Assembly: GCF_014207235.1 (NCBI RefSeq)
Contig: NZ_JACHDA010000003.1
Location: 558,001-622,000 of the forward strand
Direction of reading: 5' to 3'
Source of the DNA: Sphingopyxis sp. JAI128
GTDB lineage: Bacteria; Pseudomonadota; Alphaproteobacteria; Sphingomonadales; Sphingomonadaceae
Length of the DNA stretch: 64,000 bases
The stretch's first letter is position 1. The number at the start of each line of letters is the position of its first letter. The translations under genes were made by a program, and so were the position numbers. The notes under the pieces were generated by a model. The model was not told where the DNA came from. It saw nothing but the letters and a program-made list of their open reading frames with translations, and did no database searches. Positions 50,530 to 59,734 of the stretch are shown here, in pieces.

Positions 50530-51582
50530 TCACGGCGTCAGTTCGGCAAGTGCCCAGGATGCGGCGTCGACGACCATCGGCGATTCGTCGCCGGTCAGCC
50601 GCTCCAACACCGGAACGAATCGCGTATCGCCGCTGTTGCCCGCCGCGATCGCCGCGTTGCGAACCATGCGGTTGCGGCCGATCCGCCTGATCGGCGATCC
50701 CGCGAACACCTGCCGGAACCCGGGATCGTCGAGCGCGAGCAGGTCGGCGAGCGATGGCGCGACCAGCTCGGCGCGCGGCAGGAAGGCACGGTGCGCATGC
50801 GCCCTGTCGGCGAATTTGTTCCACGGACAGGCGGCGAGGCAATCGTCGCAGCCATAGATACGATTGCCGATCCCGCGCCGCAGCTCGACGGGGATGGGAC
50901 CATTATGCTCGATCGTCAGATAGGAAATGCAGCGCCTTGCATCGAGCCGGTAGGGCGCGGGAAAGGCCTGTGTCGGGCACGCATCCTGGCACGCTGTACA
51001 GCTTCCGCATGTGTCGCGCCCGGGCTTGCTGCCCCCCAGATCGAGCGTTGTGTAGATCGCGCCGAGGAACAACCAGCTGCCATGCTCGCGGCTGACGAGG
51101 TTGGTGTGCTTGCCTTGCCAGCCGAGACCCGCCGCCGCCGACAGCGGCTTTTCCATCACCGGCGCGGTGTCGACAAACACCTTGACCTCGGCGTCCTTCG
51201 CTTCGGCGACCAGCCAGCGCGCGACCGCCTTCAGCGCCTTTTTGACGACGTCGTGATAATCGCCGCCCTGCGCATAGACCGAAATGCGGCCGCGATCGGG
51301 ATGATCGGCGAGCAGCAGCGGGTCGAACGCCGGCGCATAGCTCATGCCCAGCGCGATCACCGATTTGACCGCGGGCCACAACCCCTTGGGCGATCCGCGC
51401 TGTTCGGCGCGGCTTTCCATCCAGATCATGTCGCCGTGCCGCCCCTCGGCCAGCCACTGGTCCAGCCGCGCGGCAGTCTGCGGCGCCGCGTCCGCATCGG
51501 CGATGCCGAAGGCGACGAAACCATGCGCACGCGCGACGGCTTCGAGGCGTTCTTCGAGAGAGGGCAAGGCTTCCGCAACCAT
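50530..51582 (-). CDS. queG: Epoxyqueuosine reductase QueG
   Basis: A 350-residue cobalamin and iron-sulfur enzyme for the last step of queuosine tRNA modification. Motifs are [33 protein letters not shown], the central [20 protein letters not shown] and [20 protein letters not shown], then two 4Fe-4S motifs [19 protein letters not shown] and [14 protein letters not shown]. The C-terminal part ([20 protein letters not shown]) is HEAT-like as in full-length QueG. I start at the ATG at 51582. It faces the lipoprotein gene tail to tail and is divergent from the ABC transporter. Confidence 0.95.
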   Translation of the reverse strand: MVAEALPSLEERLEAVARAHGFVAFGIADADAAPQTAARLDQWLAEGRHGDMIWMESRAEQRGSPKGLWPAVKSVIALGMSYAPAFDPLLLADHPDRGRISVYAQGGDYHDVVKKALKAVARWLVAEAKDAEVKVFVDTAPVMEKPLSAAAGLGWQGKHTNLVSREHGSWLFLGAIYTTLDLGGSKPGRDTCGSCTACQDACPTQAFPAPYRLDARRCISYLTIEHNGPIPVELRRGIGNRIYGCDDCLAACPWNKFADRAHAHRAFLPRAELVAPSLADLLALDDPGFRQVFAGSPIRRIGRNRMVRNAAIAAGNSGDTRFVPVLERLTGDESPMVVDAASWALAELTP

Positions 51583-51649
51583 TGGCGCTCTATACGCGAG
51601 CCGTCTCGCCGTGCCATAGCCTGCACGTGCGCCAGTCGGGGACCATGAT

Positions 51650-52603
51650 TTGAACGATTTCAGCGTCGAGGCGACCGGCCTCACCAAATATTTCGGCGAT
51701 TACAAGGCGGTCGATCAGGTCAGCCTCATGGTGCCGACGGGGAGCATCTACGGCGTGCTCGGCCCCAATGGCGCGGGCAAGACGACGAGCCTGCGCATGA
51801 CGCTTGGTATCATCGATCCCGACGAAGGATCGAGCCGGGTCTTCGGCGAACGCCCGCAGACGGTACGTAACCGCATCGGCTATCTTCCCGAAGAGCGCGG
51901 CCTCTATCCGGGCATGAAGGCGCGCGAAGCGATCGCCTTCATGGGCGCGCTGCGCGGGCTCGAATGGCGCGAAGGCCGCCGCCGCGCCGAATCCTTCATG
52001 ACCGAACTCGGGCTCGAGCGCGTCGTCGATGAAAAAATCCGCAAAATGTCGAAGGGCATGGCACAGATGATCCAGCTGATCGGCTCGATCGTTCACGCCC
52101 CCGACCTCATCGTCCTCGACGAACCTTTCTCGGGGCTCGATCCGGTCAATCAGGAGCGGCTCGAAATGCTCGTCCGCCGCGAACGCGATCGCGGCGCGAC
52201 GATCCTTTTTTCGACGCATGTCATGGCGCATGCCGAACGCCTGTGCGACCGCATCGCGATCATCGCACGCTCGGCGCGGCGGTTCGAGGGCACAGTCGAC
52301 GAAGCGCGCGCGCTGCTACCGATGCAGGTCCGCTACATCCCGCGCGACCAAGCCGATCCGGCCGCCGTCGCCGCGAACCTGCCCGCCGGCGCCGACCGGC
52401 GCGGCGACGCCTGGCATTTCGCCATCGACGACGCGGGCGTCGAACCGCTGCTCGCGCGCATCACCGCGAGCGGCCATGGCGTCACCGGCCTGTCAATCAG
52501 CCGCCCGGCGCTCCACGACGCTTTCGTCCATATCGTCAGGCAGGTCGATGCGAGTTTCGATGCCGACGCTGCCGAGGACGCCATCGAGGAGGCGAGCGCA
52601 TGA
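51650..52603 (+). CDS. ABC exporter ATP-binding protein
   Basis: A 317-residue ATPase of the NatA/DrrA-like group. Walker [19 protein letters not shown]. Signature region: [20 protein letters not shown]. Walker [22 protein letters not shown]-loop: [20 protein letters not shown]. The C-terminal DUF4162-like tail (about 215-317) is typical of ABC-2 partners. The start appears to be TTG at 51650 (encoding [20 protein letters not shown] next), preceded by tcgggga; the ATG at 51645 is out of frame. Its stop overlaps the permease start. Confidence 0.9.
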   Translation: MNDFSVEATGLTKYFGDYKAVDQVSLMVPTGSIYGVLGPNGAGKTTSLRMTLGIIDPDEGSSRVFGERPQTVRNRIGYLPEERGLYPGMKAREAIAFMGALRGLEWREGRRRAESFMTELGLERVVDEKIRKMSKGMAQMIQLIGSIVHAPDLIVLDEPFSGLDPVNQERLEMLVRRERDRGATILFSTHVMAHAERLCDRIAIIARSARRFEGTVDEARALLPMQVRYIPRDQADPAAVAANLPAGADRRGDAWHFAIDDAGVEPLLARITASGHGVTGLSISRPALHDAFVHIVRQVDASFDADAAEDAIEEASA

Positions 52604-53883
52604 CCCCCTTCATCCAGAGCCTGTTCGTTGTTGCGCGGCGCGACTTTCTCGCGATCGTCGCGACGCCGACCTTCCTTCTTTTCCTGCTCGCCCCGCTCTT
52701 CATGGTCGGTATGGGGCTTGCGGGGGGCATGGGCGCATCGCAGCTTGCCGACAGCGCGCGCGGCGCCGGCCGGATCGTCGTCGTTGCCGATGCGGCGGAT
52801 GTCGACGCACTGCGCGCAGCCGACACCCGGCTGCGCACCGCACTCGGTCGCGATCTCGCGACGCTCGATATCCGCATAACCAGCGCTACGGCTGCCGATC
52901 CAGTCGCGATCGCGCGCGAAAAGGGCAGCGACACCTATGCGGTGATGAGCGGCGACCTCGCCGCTCCGCGCATCGTCGAGCGCGAGACGGGCAGCCATTC
53001 GGGCCGGTATCTCGCGCTGCTCGCGGGCGAGGTTCAGCGCGCGCGCGCCTCCGGCCCCGCGCCTGCCGTGGCACCGCGTTTCGAGGCCTTGTCGCGCGGC
53101 GGGACGTCGATTGCCCTGCAACAATCGCTGGGGTTTGGCGCGGTCTTCGTCATTTTCCTGCTGACCCTGCTGCTCGCCGGCCAGACTGTCAGCTCATTGG
53201 CGGAGGAAAAGGGCAACAAGGTGATCGAGATATTGGCTGCCGCCGTCCCGCTCGAAAGCGTCTTCCTTGGCAAGCTGCTAGGTTTCCTCGGCGTCGCGGT
53301 GCTGTTCATCGCCTTCTGGCTTGCGATGGCAATGGGCGGTGGGCTGGTCGCCGCGCTCTTCGCCGATCCGGCCCTGCTCGCCGCCGGCGGCAGCGCCGGC
53401 AAGGCCGCGGCGGCGGTGGCATCGATGCCCGCGACGGGCTGGGGCTTTTTCCTTGGCATCGGCTTTGTCTATTTCGTCATGGCCTTCCTGCTGCTCGGCG
53501 CAGTTTTCCTTGGTGTCGGAGCGCAAGCGGCGACGGTGCGCGAAATCCAGATGCTCAGCCTGCCGATCACAATCTTCCAGGTCGGCATGTTCAGCCTCTG
53601 TGCCGCCGCCGCAAGCGCGCCCGACAGCGGCCTTGCCCGTTTTGCGCAGGTCTTTCCCTTTTCGTCGCCGCTCGCGATGGCCGCGCGCGCCGCGACCGAC
53701 GATTCCAAAGCGGTCCACCTGCTCGCGCTCGGCTGGCAGGCGATCTGGGTCGCGCTTGTCGTCTGGATCGCGGTGCGTCTTTTCCGTTCGGGCGTTCTCG
53801 GCAGCGGCACGGGCTGGAAATTCTGGCGCCGCGCCGCGACGGGTGCTGCGTCCAGCGCGCCTACCGGCAACGCGCCTCATTGA
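52600..53883 (+). CDS. ABC-2 type permease
   Basis: A 427-residue permease of the NatB-like ABC-2 class. It has one helix near the N-terminus (TPTFLLFLLAPLFMVGMGLA), a large extracytoplasmic domain (about 50-165), then five or six helices (SLGFGAVFVIFLLTLLLAGQ, LLGFLGVAVLFIAFWLAMAM, GFFLGIGFVYFVMAFLLLGA, LGWQAIWVALVVWIAVRLF). The segment SSLAEEKGNKVIEILAAAVP is the coupling-helix signature of this family. It is coupled to the ATPase gene (ATGA). The substrate is unknown; sodium, drugs or lipids are possible for this class. Confidence 0.88.
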   Translation: MTPFIQSLFVVARRDFLAIVATPTFLLFLLAPLFMVGMGLAGGMGASQLADSARGAGRIVVVADAADVDALRAADTRLRTALGRDLATLDIRITSATAADPVAIAREKGSDTYAVMSGDLAAPRIVERETGSHSGRYLALLAGEVQRARASGPAPAVAPRFEALSRGGTSIALQQSLGFGAVFVIFLLTLLLAGQTVSSLAEEKGNKVIEILAAAVPLESVFLGKLLGFLGVAVLFIAFWLAMAMGGGLVAALFADPALLAAGGSAGKAAAAVASMPATGWGFFLGIGFVYFVMAFLLLGAVFLGVGAQAATVREIQMLSLPITIFQVGMFSLCAAAASAPDSGLARFAQVFPFSSPLAMAARAATDDSKAVHLLALGWQAIWVALVVWIAVRLFRSGVLGSGTGWKFWRRAATGAASSAPTGNAPH

Positions 53884-53952
53884 CAAAGCTGTAAACAGTG
53901 GCATCTTGCAACCCAATCGGCCGCGCAGACGGCCGCTTGAGAGGAGCAGCCG

Positions 53953-55209
53953 ATGGCCACCCAGATCCGTATCGCCCCCGAAGTCGCCAACCCGCTCGAC
54001 GTCAGCCGCGCCGAACTTTGGAGCGAGGACCGGTGGCAGGAACCGATGCGCCAGCTGCGCGCCGAGGCGCCGATCTATCGCTGTGAAGATTCGAAATTCG
54101 GTCCCTATTGGTCGGTGACGACCTACAAACCGATTCAGCATATCGAAGCACTCCCGAAAATCTTTTCTTCTTCATGGGAATATGGCGGGATCACCGTCGC
54201 CGGCGACGGCATCGAACATCTTCAGGAGGGCGAAATCCCGATGCCGATGTTCATCGCGATGGACCCGCCGCAGCATACGGCCCAGCGCCGCACCGTCGCC
54301 CCCGCCTTCGGCCCCTCTGAAATCGAACGGATGCGCGCCGACACCCAGGCGCGCACCGCTGCGCTGATCGATTCCTTGCCCGTGGGCGAGACGTTCGATT
54401 GGGTTGAACGCCTGTCGATCGAACTCACCACCGACATGCTTGCGATTCTGTTCGATTTCCCGTGGGAAGAGCGCCACCGCCTCACCGGCTGGTCCGATGC
54501 ACTGGGCGACATCGAAAGCTTCGACACGCTCGAAAAGCGCCAGGCGCGCCTCGCCCAGGCCTTCGAAATGGGCGCCGCCTTCAAGCAATTGTGGGACAAA
54601 AAGGCCCAGAACCCGGGCGAGCATGATCTGATTTCGATCATGCTCCAGTCCGATGCGATGAAACATATGAGCGAGAATGAGTTCATGGGGAACCTCATCC
54701 TGCTCATCGTCGGGGGCAATGACACGACGCGCAATTCGATGTCGGCCTATGCCTATGGCCTCCACAAATTTCCCGAAGAACGCGCAAAGCTCGAAACCAA
54801 TCACGATCCCGAACTTGCGATCAATGCGATGCACGAGATTCTGCGCTGGCAGACCCCGCTCGCACATATGCGCCGGACCGCGACCGAAGACACCGAGCTG
54901 TTCGGCCACCAGATTCAGGCGCGCGACAAGATCGCATTGTGGTACGCGTCGGCGAACCGGGACGAGAGCGTGTTTCCCGATGGCGACCGTATTATCGTCG
55001 ATCGTCCGAACGCGCGGCGCCACCTCGCCTTTGGCTATGGCATCCACCGCTGCGTCGGGGCTCGTGTCGCCGAACTGCAGCTCACCACGCTGATCTCCGA
55101 GATGCAGCGCCGCCGTCTGCGCGTCAACGTCCTCGCCGAGCCCGAGCGGGTGCATGCAAGCTTCGTCCACGGATATCGCCACATGCCGGTCCAGCTTGAG
55201 AAATATTGA
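53953..55209 (+). CDS. CYP153-like cytochrome P450
   Basis: A 418-residue soluble P450. The I-helix is LLIVGGNDTTRNSMSAYAYG, the ExxR lies in NAMHEILRWQTPLAHMRRTA, and the heme loop is HLAFGYGIHRCVGARVAELQ with the ligand Cys367. PMFIAMDPPQHTAQRRTVAP, TTDMLAILFDFPWEERHRL and the GGNDTTRNS I-helix are features of CYP153 alkane hydroxylases and close relatives. Such enzymes hydroxylate alkanes or fatty-acid-like chains at the terminal position with ferredoxin and reductase partners, which are not in the window. The ATG at 53953 has a strong ribosome-binding site (gagaggag). It lies 70 bases after the permease and 44 before msrB. Confidence 0.85.
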   Translation: MATQIRIAPEVANPLDVSRAELWSEDRWQEPMRQLRAEAPIYRCEDSKFGPYWSVTTYKPIQHIEALPKIFSSSWEYGGITVAGDGIEHLQEGEIPMPMFIAMDPPQHTAQRRTVAPAFGPSEIERMRADTQARTAALIDSLPVGETFDWVERLSIELTTDMLAILFDFPWEERHRLTGWSDALGDIESFDTLEKRQARLAQAFEMGAAFKQLWDKKAQNPGEHDLISIMLQSDAMKHMSENEFMGNLILLIVGGNDTTRNSMSAYAYGLHKFPEERAKLETNHDPELAINAMHEILRWQTPLAHMRRTATEDTELFGHQIQARDKIALWYASANRDESVFPDGDRIIVDRPNARRHLAFGYGIHRCVGARVAELQLTTLISEMQRRRLRVNVLAEPERVHASFVHGYRHMPVQLEKY

Positions 55210-55252
55210 CGCGCGGTTGTAACCTTGTCCCCCCGGCGTACGTATCCAAGCC

Positions 55253-55738
55253 ATGATCGAACGTCGTCACCTTCTCGGCGGACTTGCGCTTGGCGGCGCC
55301 ATCATCGCCGCCCCGATGCTCTTCGCCAAATCGGCGCGGCCCAGGGCCCAGACCGGCTGGCAGCTATCCGAAGCCGAATGGAAAAAGCGCCTGGCGCCGC
55401 TGCAATATCGCGTGCTGCGCCAAGCCGCGACCGAACGCCCCTTCACCAGCCCGCTCGACAGCGAAAAGCGCGCCGGCATTTTCGCATGCGCAGGCTGTGC
55501 GCTGCCGCTCTATTCGAGCAAGACCAAGTTCGACAGCGGCACCGGCTGGCCAAGCTTCTGGGCGCCGCTGAAAGGCGCGATCGGCACATCGACCGATTAC
55601 GACGTCGGCTATGCGCGCACCGAGGTCCATTGCCGGCGCTGCGGAGGCCATCTCGGCCATGTCTTCAACGACGGCCCAAAACCGACGGGCAAGCGCTATT
55701 GCATGAACGGCGCGGCGCTGAGCTTCCGTCCCGCCTGA
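55253..55738 (+). CDS. msrB: Exported methionine-R-sulfoxide reductase B
   Basis: A 161-residue MsrB. The N-terminus MIERRHLLGGLALGGAIIAA has an RR-hydrophobic pattern that may be a Tat-type signal or membrane anchor, so the enzyme probably repairs oxidised methionine outside the cytoplasm. The MsrB domain is complete: TERPFTSPLDSEKRAGIFAC, zinc ligands in CAGCALP and CRRCGGH, FDSGTGWPSFWAPL, HLGHVFNDGPKPTGKRYCMN and the catalytic Cys150 in RYCMNGAALSF. It is convergent with the GT-C-like gene, one base apart. Confidence 0.93.
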   Translation: MIERRHLLGGLALGGAIIAAPMLFAKSARPRAQTGWQLSEAEWKKRLAPLQYRVLRQAATERPFTSPLDSEKRAGIFACAGCALPLYSSKTKFDSGTGWPSFWAPLKGAIGTSTDYDVGYARTEVHCRRCGGHLGHVFNDGPKPTGKRYCMNGAALSFRPA

Positions 55739-55739
55739 T

Positions 55740-57602
55740 TCATTCGGGCTTCACTCGCCACACCGAAAGCCCCGTGTCGGTACCGATCGGTACTGCTTCG
55801 AGCCAGGCCGGGGGCGTTCCCTTGTCGAGCTGCGCGGCCAGCGAATCCTTGCGCGCGCGGCGATAGGCGATGAAATCATTCGCGCCGCGGCAGAATATGA
55901 CCAGCCCCGCTCCCTGCCGGCGGACGATCGCCTCGGCCTTCGCCGGATCGCCGGCGAAAGCACGGATCGTGTCGGCCATCGCCGCCTTGTTGCGATGATG
56001 GGGCGTTGCGACGACGCTGTGCGGCGTCCAGAACAGCAGTGGCGCGCCAAGGTCGATCGGTGTCAGGATCGTCGTCGTCGGCAGGCGGGCGAGCGCCGCG
56101 GTCACAGGCGGCGCGAGGCAGGCCCGTTCGGCCTCCGCCCCTTCCGAATTGTTTTCGTCGTCCCGAACCTCCGCGAAAACGAGGCCGAGCAGGGCCGCCG
56201 CCGCCGCGCCGCCGAGCAGCGGCAGCGTCAGTGCGGCGCCCACGGACGCCAATATGCGCGGCACGGTCGAGGCGATCGTCCGCGCCCGGTCCCAGATGCG
56301 CAGCCCGAGCCAGGCGCTGCCCGGCAGCGCGAAAAGATGCGCGGTGGAAACGCTGCGCATGACAAGCAGCGACAAGCCGCCTGCCGCCGCGAGCGCGACG
56401 ATCACGGTCGTCCAGTTCCGGCGGCCAGCATCATCGGCGGCGGCGCTCCAGGCAAGCCACGATCCGGCAAGCCCGACGAGCGTCGGCACGAGCACATGGA
56501 CGGCAACCAGCGGTTTCGATGCCCATAAAGGCTGGCCCTCGAGGACATGCCGGTACCAATATTCGACGACGATCGGGTCGAGCGAAGCGAACGGCCCCTT
56601 TGCGCATTGCGGTTCGGTCCACAGCAGCGCGCCCGCCGCGGCGGCTCCCGCGCAGCCCAGCAGCAGGAAACGGCTTACACGATGTGCCGGATGCGCACAG
56701 GCGGCGGCGAATATCACCGCCGTCGCTGCGACAAAGGCCGCCATATAGGGCGCCGCGAGCGAATCGCACCATGTCCCGGTCAGGCCCAACGGCCCGCGCG
56801 TCAGGAATTGAAGCAGGATCGCCCCGCCCGCAAGCGCGCCCATATAGCCGTACAGCCGGTCGCGATCGATCCCATGCCCGTGCAGCGCCCAGCGCAGCGC
56901 AGCAAGGCCCGCGAACAGCGCGACGATCGGCAGACCTTCGATCGAAACCGCAAGCAGCCCCGCCGCGCAAAGCCCGCCGGTCAGGCCGGCGCGCAACGTT
57001 GCGGGCCGCAGCGCCTGCCCCATCACCAGCATCGCAAGAAGGATTTGCCAGCCGTGATGATCGACCCGCAGGGGTCGGAATTGGGCGGCAATGAACACGG
57101 AAAAGACGAGGAACAGCGGCACAGCATAAACAAGGCGCCGGTCGGACAAATTGCGATAGCCAAGGACACAAGCGACGCTCAGCGCCGCGCCGAGCAACGG
57201 CGGCCACAGCACCATCACGATGCGTTCGGCCATCGCCTGCCCGAAAAATGGCTTGAGGAGCAGGATAGCGGCAGCGATCGGCGCATCGACAATCCGCGAC
57301 CAATGCATCAGCACGCCGCCGCCGGCGGGATTGACGCGATATTGCGAAAGGTCCCACCAGCCCTGCCCGGCGAGCAGGTCGCGGACCTGCACCATGCGCA
57401 TCGCGTCGTCGGTGTCGGCGAGATCGAGCGCGCCGATCGCGCGCCATTGGACGATGATCGCGAGCAGACTCATAGCCGCCCACAAGATCAGCGCGATGCG
57501 CACCGGCGTGAACCAGCGAAACTGCTCGATAGCGCGCGCTTTGGGCGCGCTAGGCTGCGGCGGCCCGGCACCGCCCCCCGCAAAGGCGGGGGCGTGGGTC
57601 AT
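55740..57602 (-). CDS. GT-C-like polytopic membrane glycosyltransferase (predicted)
   Basis: A 620-residue protein with about 12 membrane helices. Near the N-terminus, after the first helix (RIALILWAAMSLLAIIVQWR), comes DLADTDDAMRMVQVRDLLAG and then WWDLSQYRVNPAGGGVLMHW; an acidic D-x-D/DD motif in the first external loop is the hallmark of GT-C glycosyltransferases and oligosaccharyltransferases. The C-terminal soluble domain (about 490-620) ends LSVWRVKPE. It overlaps the upstream GtrA gene by four bases. Activity is predicted from topology and the acidic motif, not from clear homology; a dolichol- or undecaprenyl-sugar donor is likely. Confidence 0.7.
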   Translation of the reverse strand: MTHAPAFAGGGAGPPQPSAPKARAIEQFRWFTPVRIALILWAAMSLLAIIVQWRAIGALDLADTDDAMRMVQVRDLLAGQGWWDLSQYRVNPAGGGVLMHWSRIVDAPIAAAILLLKPFFGQAMAERIVMVLWPPLLGAALSVACVLGYRNLSDRRLVYAVPLFLVFSVFIAAQFRPLRVDHHGWQILLAMLVMGQALRPATLRAGLTGGLCAAGLLAVSIEGLPIVALFAGLAALRWALHGHGIDRDRLYGYMGALAGGAILLQFLTRGPLGLTGTWCDSLAAPYMAAFVAATAVIFAAACAHPAHRVSRFLLLGCAGAAAAGALLWTEPQCAKGPFASLDPIVVEYWYRHVLEGQPLWASKPLVAVHVLVPTLVGLAGSWLAWSAAADDAGRRNWTTVIVALAAAGGLSLLVMRSVSTAHLFALPGSAWLGLRIWDRARTIASTVPRILASVGAALTLPLLGGAAAAALLGLVFAEVRDDENNSEGAEAERACLAPPVTAALARLPTTTILTPIDLGAPLLFWTPHSVVATPHHRNKAAMADTIRAFAGDPAKAEAIVRRQGAGLVIFCRGANDFIAYRRARKDSLAAQLDKGTPPAWLEAVPIGTDTGLSVWRVKPE

Positions 57603-58030
57603 GCGGCGGCCGCCCGGAACACGATATGACGGCGCAGCAAATAGGTGGTCTGGAAACTCACGACGATCGCCGCGAGCTTGGCGAGCCGCGGATCGAAGCC
57701 GAGCGCGCTGGCGCCGCCGACGATCGCGGTCGTGACCGCCAGACCGACGAACGCCGATCCGACGAAGAGCAGTTTCTGCCGATGCCGTTCACCGGTGCCG
57801 CGCGCCGCCGCGCCGTCGGCAAAGACGAGCCGGCTCGAAATCATCCAGTGGACGAGGATGCCCGCGCAATAGCCTGTCGCCGATGCCGGCACCGGCGACA
57901 GACCGGCGTCGAGCAGCAACAGGAACAGCCCCGCGTCGCTGCCAAGCGCAAGCCCGCTCGCAAGCAGATAATTCAGCCAGCGAATCTCACCGCGCCGCAC
58001 CGAAGTGATCAGCCGCGTGCCGGGTTGCAT
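57599..58030 (-). CDS. GtrA-family membrane protein
   Basis: A 143-residue GtrA-like protein with four membrane helices: NYLLASGLALGSDAGLFLLL, VPASATGYCAGILVHWMISS, LLFVGSAFVGLAVTTAIVG and LAKLAAIVVSFQTTYLLRRH. The RWLNYLL start and the FQTTYLLRRHIVF end are typical of the family. The ATG at 58030 has gggga upstream and is preferred to a TTG at 58051. GtrA proteins are thought to flip polyprenyl-phosphate sugars for glycan modification, which suits the GT-C-like gene that follows with a four-base overlap. Confidence 0.85.
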   Translation of the reverse strand: MQPGTRLITSVRRGEIRWLNYLLASGLALGSDAGLFLLLLDAGLSPVPASATGYCAGILVHWMISSRLVFADGAAARGTGERHRQKLLFVGSAFVGLAVTTAIVGGASALGFDPRLAKLAAIVVSFQTTYLLRRHIVFRAAAA

Positions 58031-58054
58031 GGCGCCGATTCCCCGCAACAAGCC

Positions 58055-59590
58055 TCAGGCGGCCTTCGCGATGCGCGCAGGCACCCCGCGGACCGATGCC
58101 AGCGCCGCCTGTTCGCCCTCGGTGCCGCTTTCATGATATTCGGCATCCTCGTTGACGCCCCAGATATCATACAGCTTCTCGCCCGCGACGATGTTGCGCA
58201 CCGTCAGCATTGCGGTCATCATCGCATGATCCTGGTTGTTGTAACGGTGCATGCCGTTCCGCCCGACCATGTGCAGCGTCGGATAAAGCGCTTCGAGCTC
58301 TCCGCGCATCGCCTCGACATGCGCGGCATAATCGTCGTCATAGACGGGATAGGCCTTTTCCTGCCGCACCACCGCGCCGCCGACAATATCCTCGGGATCG
58401 CAAAGACCCAGGATTTCCATTTCCTTGGTCGCAAGTGCGACCAGTTTTTCGTCGCTCGCCGACCAGAGCCCATCGCCCTCGAAGCAGAAATATTCGAGCC
58501 CGACGCACGCGAGTTCGGGGTCGGGGACCATTTCAGGCGACCAGCTACGGAAATTCTGCACCCGGCCGACCCGCACCTTGCTGTCGTGTATATAAATCCA
58601 GTTATCGGGAAACAGATCCTCCGACCGGATTTTGAGCGCGACCGTCAGGAAGTCGCGATATTTCAGGTTCGGCGCGGCGTTCAGCGCGCAGGCAGGCAAG
58701 GGATGAATACGCGCCGCCAACTCGCGCAGCGGCGCCGAACTGATCACATGCGCCGCATCGATTACGACATCGCCGTGGGGTCCAGTCGCGGTCATCCGCC
58801 AGCGGCCCGTCTTCTGATCCTGCGTCAATTGCTTGAAGCTGTGCCCCATCAGCAGATGGTTGCCGCCCGCGACGACCTTGCCCGCCGCCGCTTCCCACAT
58901 CATGCCGGGGCCAAGCCGCGGATAGCGGAAGGTTTCGAGCAGGGTCTTGGTCGCCATGCCGTCGTTGGGCTTCTTGTTAAGCCCCAGGCTGCGCTTCAGC
59001 CCGTCGAGCACCGCCGCACCGAGGCTGAGCCCCTTGATCCGCTGTGCCGCCCAGTCGGCCGACATTTCGTCGCAGGGCATGCCCCACACTTTTTCGGTAT
59101 AGGTCTTGAAAAAAATCGAATAAAGCTTTCGCCCGAACTGGTTGATCGTCCAGTCCTCGAAGCTGCGGACCTTGCTGTTCGGAAACAGTTTCGCCTGCGC
59201 ATAACTTGTCATGCACAGCGCCGAGCGCACGACCCCGAGGTTCCACAGCGCCTCGAACGCGCGCAGCGGATAACTATAGAATTTGCCCTCATAATAGATG
59301 CGGCTCATCCGCGGGCGTTCGATGAAATCGTGCGGAAGGATTTCGTTCCACAGATCGACGACCTCGCGGCTCTTCGAAAAGAAGCGATGTCCGCCGATGT
59401 CGAAGCGAAACCCCTCATGCTGGACCGTGCGGCTGATCCCTCCGACATAGACGGGGTCCTTTTCGATCACCGTCACGCTATAGCCTTGCTGCGTCAGCAG
59501 ATAGGCAGCGGTCAGCCCGGCCGGCCCCGCGCCGATGATCGCGACGTCTGCACTGGTCGGTCGGTTCGCGGAACCAGAAGCATCGGTCAT
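58055..59590 (-). CDS. FAD-dependent oxidoreductase, UDP-galactopyranose-mutase/protoporphyrinogen-oxidase-like
   Basis: A 511-residue flavoprotein. The N-terminal dinucleotide-binding motif is VAIIGAGPAGLTAAYLLTQQ, then VIEKDPVYVGGISRTVQHEG and FRFDIGGHRFFSKSREVVDL. Further on come TYTEKVWGMPCDEMSADWAA and, near the C-terminus, GRNGMHRYNNQDHAMMTAML. This is the group often annotated 'NAD(P)/FAD-dependent oxidoreductase' beside GtrA and glycosyltransferases, similar to UDP-galactopyranose mutase in overall pattern. It is followed 24 bases later by gtrA. The real substrate, a sugar nucleotide or a polyprenyl lipid, cannot be decided by eye. Confidence 0.78.
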   Translation of the reverse strand: MTDASGSANRPTSADVAIIGAGPAGLTAAYLLTQQGYSVTVIEKDPVYVGGISRTVQHEGFRFDIGGHRFFSKSREVVDLWNEILPHDFIERPRMSRIYYEGKFYSYPLRAFEALWNLGVVRSALCMTSYAQAKLFPNSKVRSFEDWTINQFGRKLYSIFFKTYTEKVWGMPCDEMSADWAAQRIKGLSLGAAVLDGLKRSLGLNKKPNDGMATKTLLETFRYPRLGPGMMWEAAAGKVVAGGNHLLMGHSFKQLTQDQKTGRWRMTATGPHGDVVIDAAHVISSAPLRELAARIHPLPACALNAAPNLKYRDFLTVALKIRSEDLFPDNWIYIHDSKVRVGRVQNFRSWSPEMVPDPELACVGLEYFCFEGDGLWSASDEKLVALATKEMEILGLCDPEDIVGGAVVRQEKAYPVYDDDYAAHVEAMRGELEALYPTLHMVGRNGMHRYNNQDHAMMTAMLTVRNIVAGEKLYDIWGVNEDAEYHESGTEGEQAALASVRGVPARIAKAA

Positions 59591-59734
59591 TCGATTGTTC
59601 CCCACAGGCAATTCAACTCCTGTCCGCTGTGACCAAACATGGATAAAAACTGGTTAACGCGGGGTCCGGATTCTCGCCGATGCGGGCCGATTCCGCACCC
59701 CGGCATGTCTCGGAAGACCAAGACGACGCGCGCC

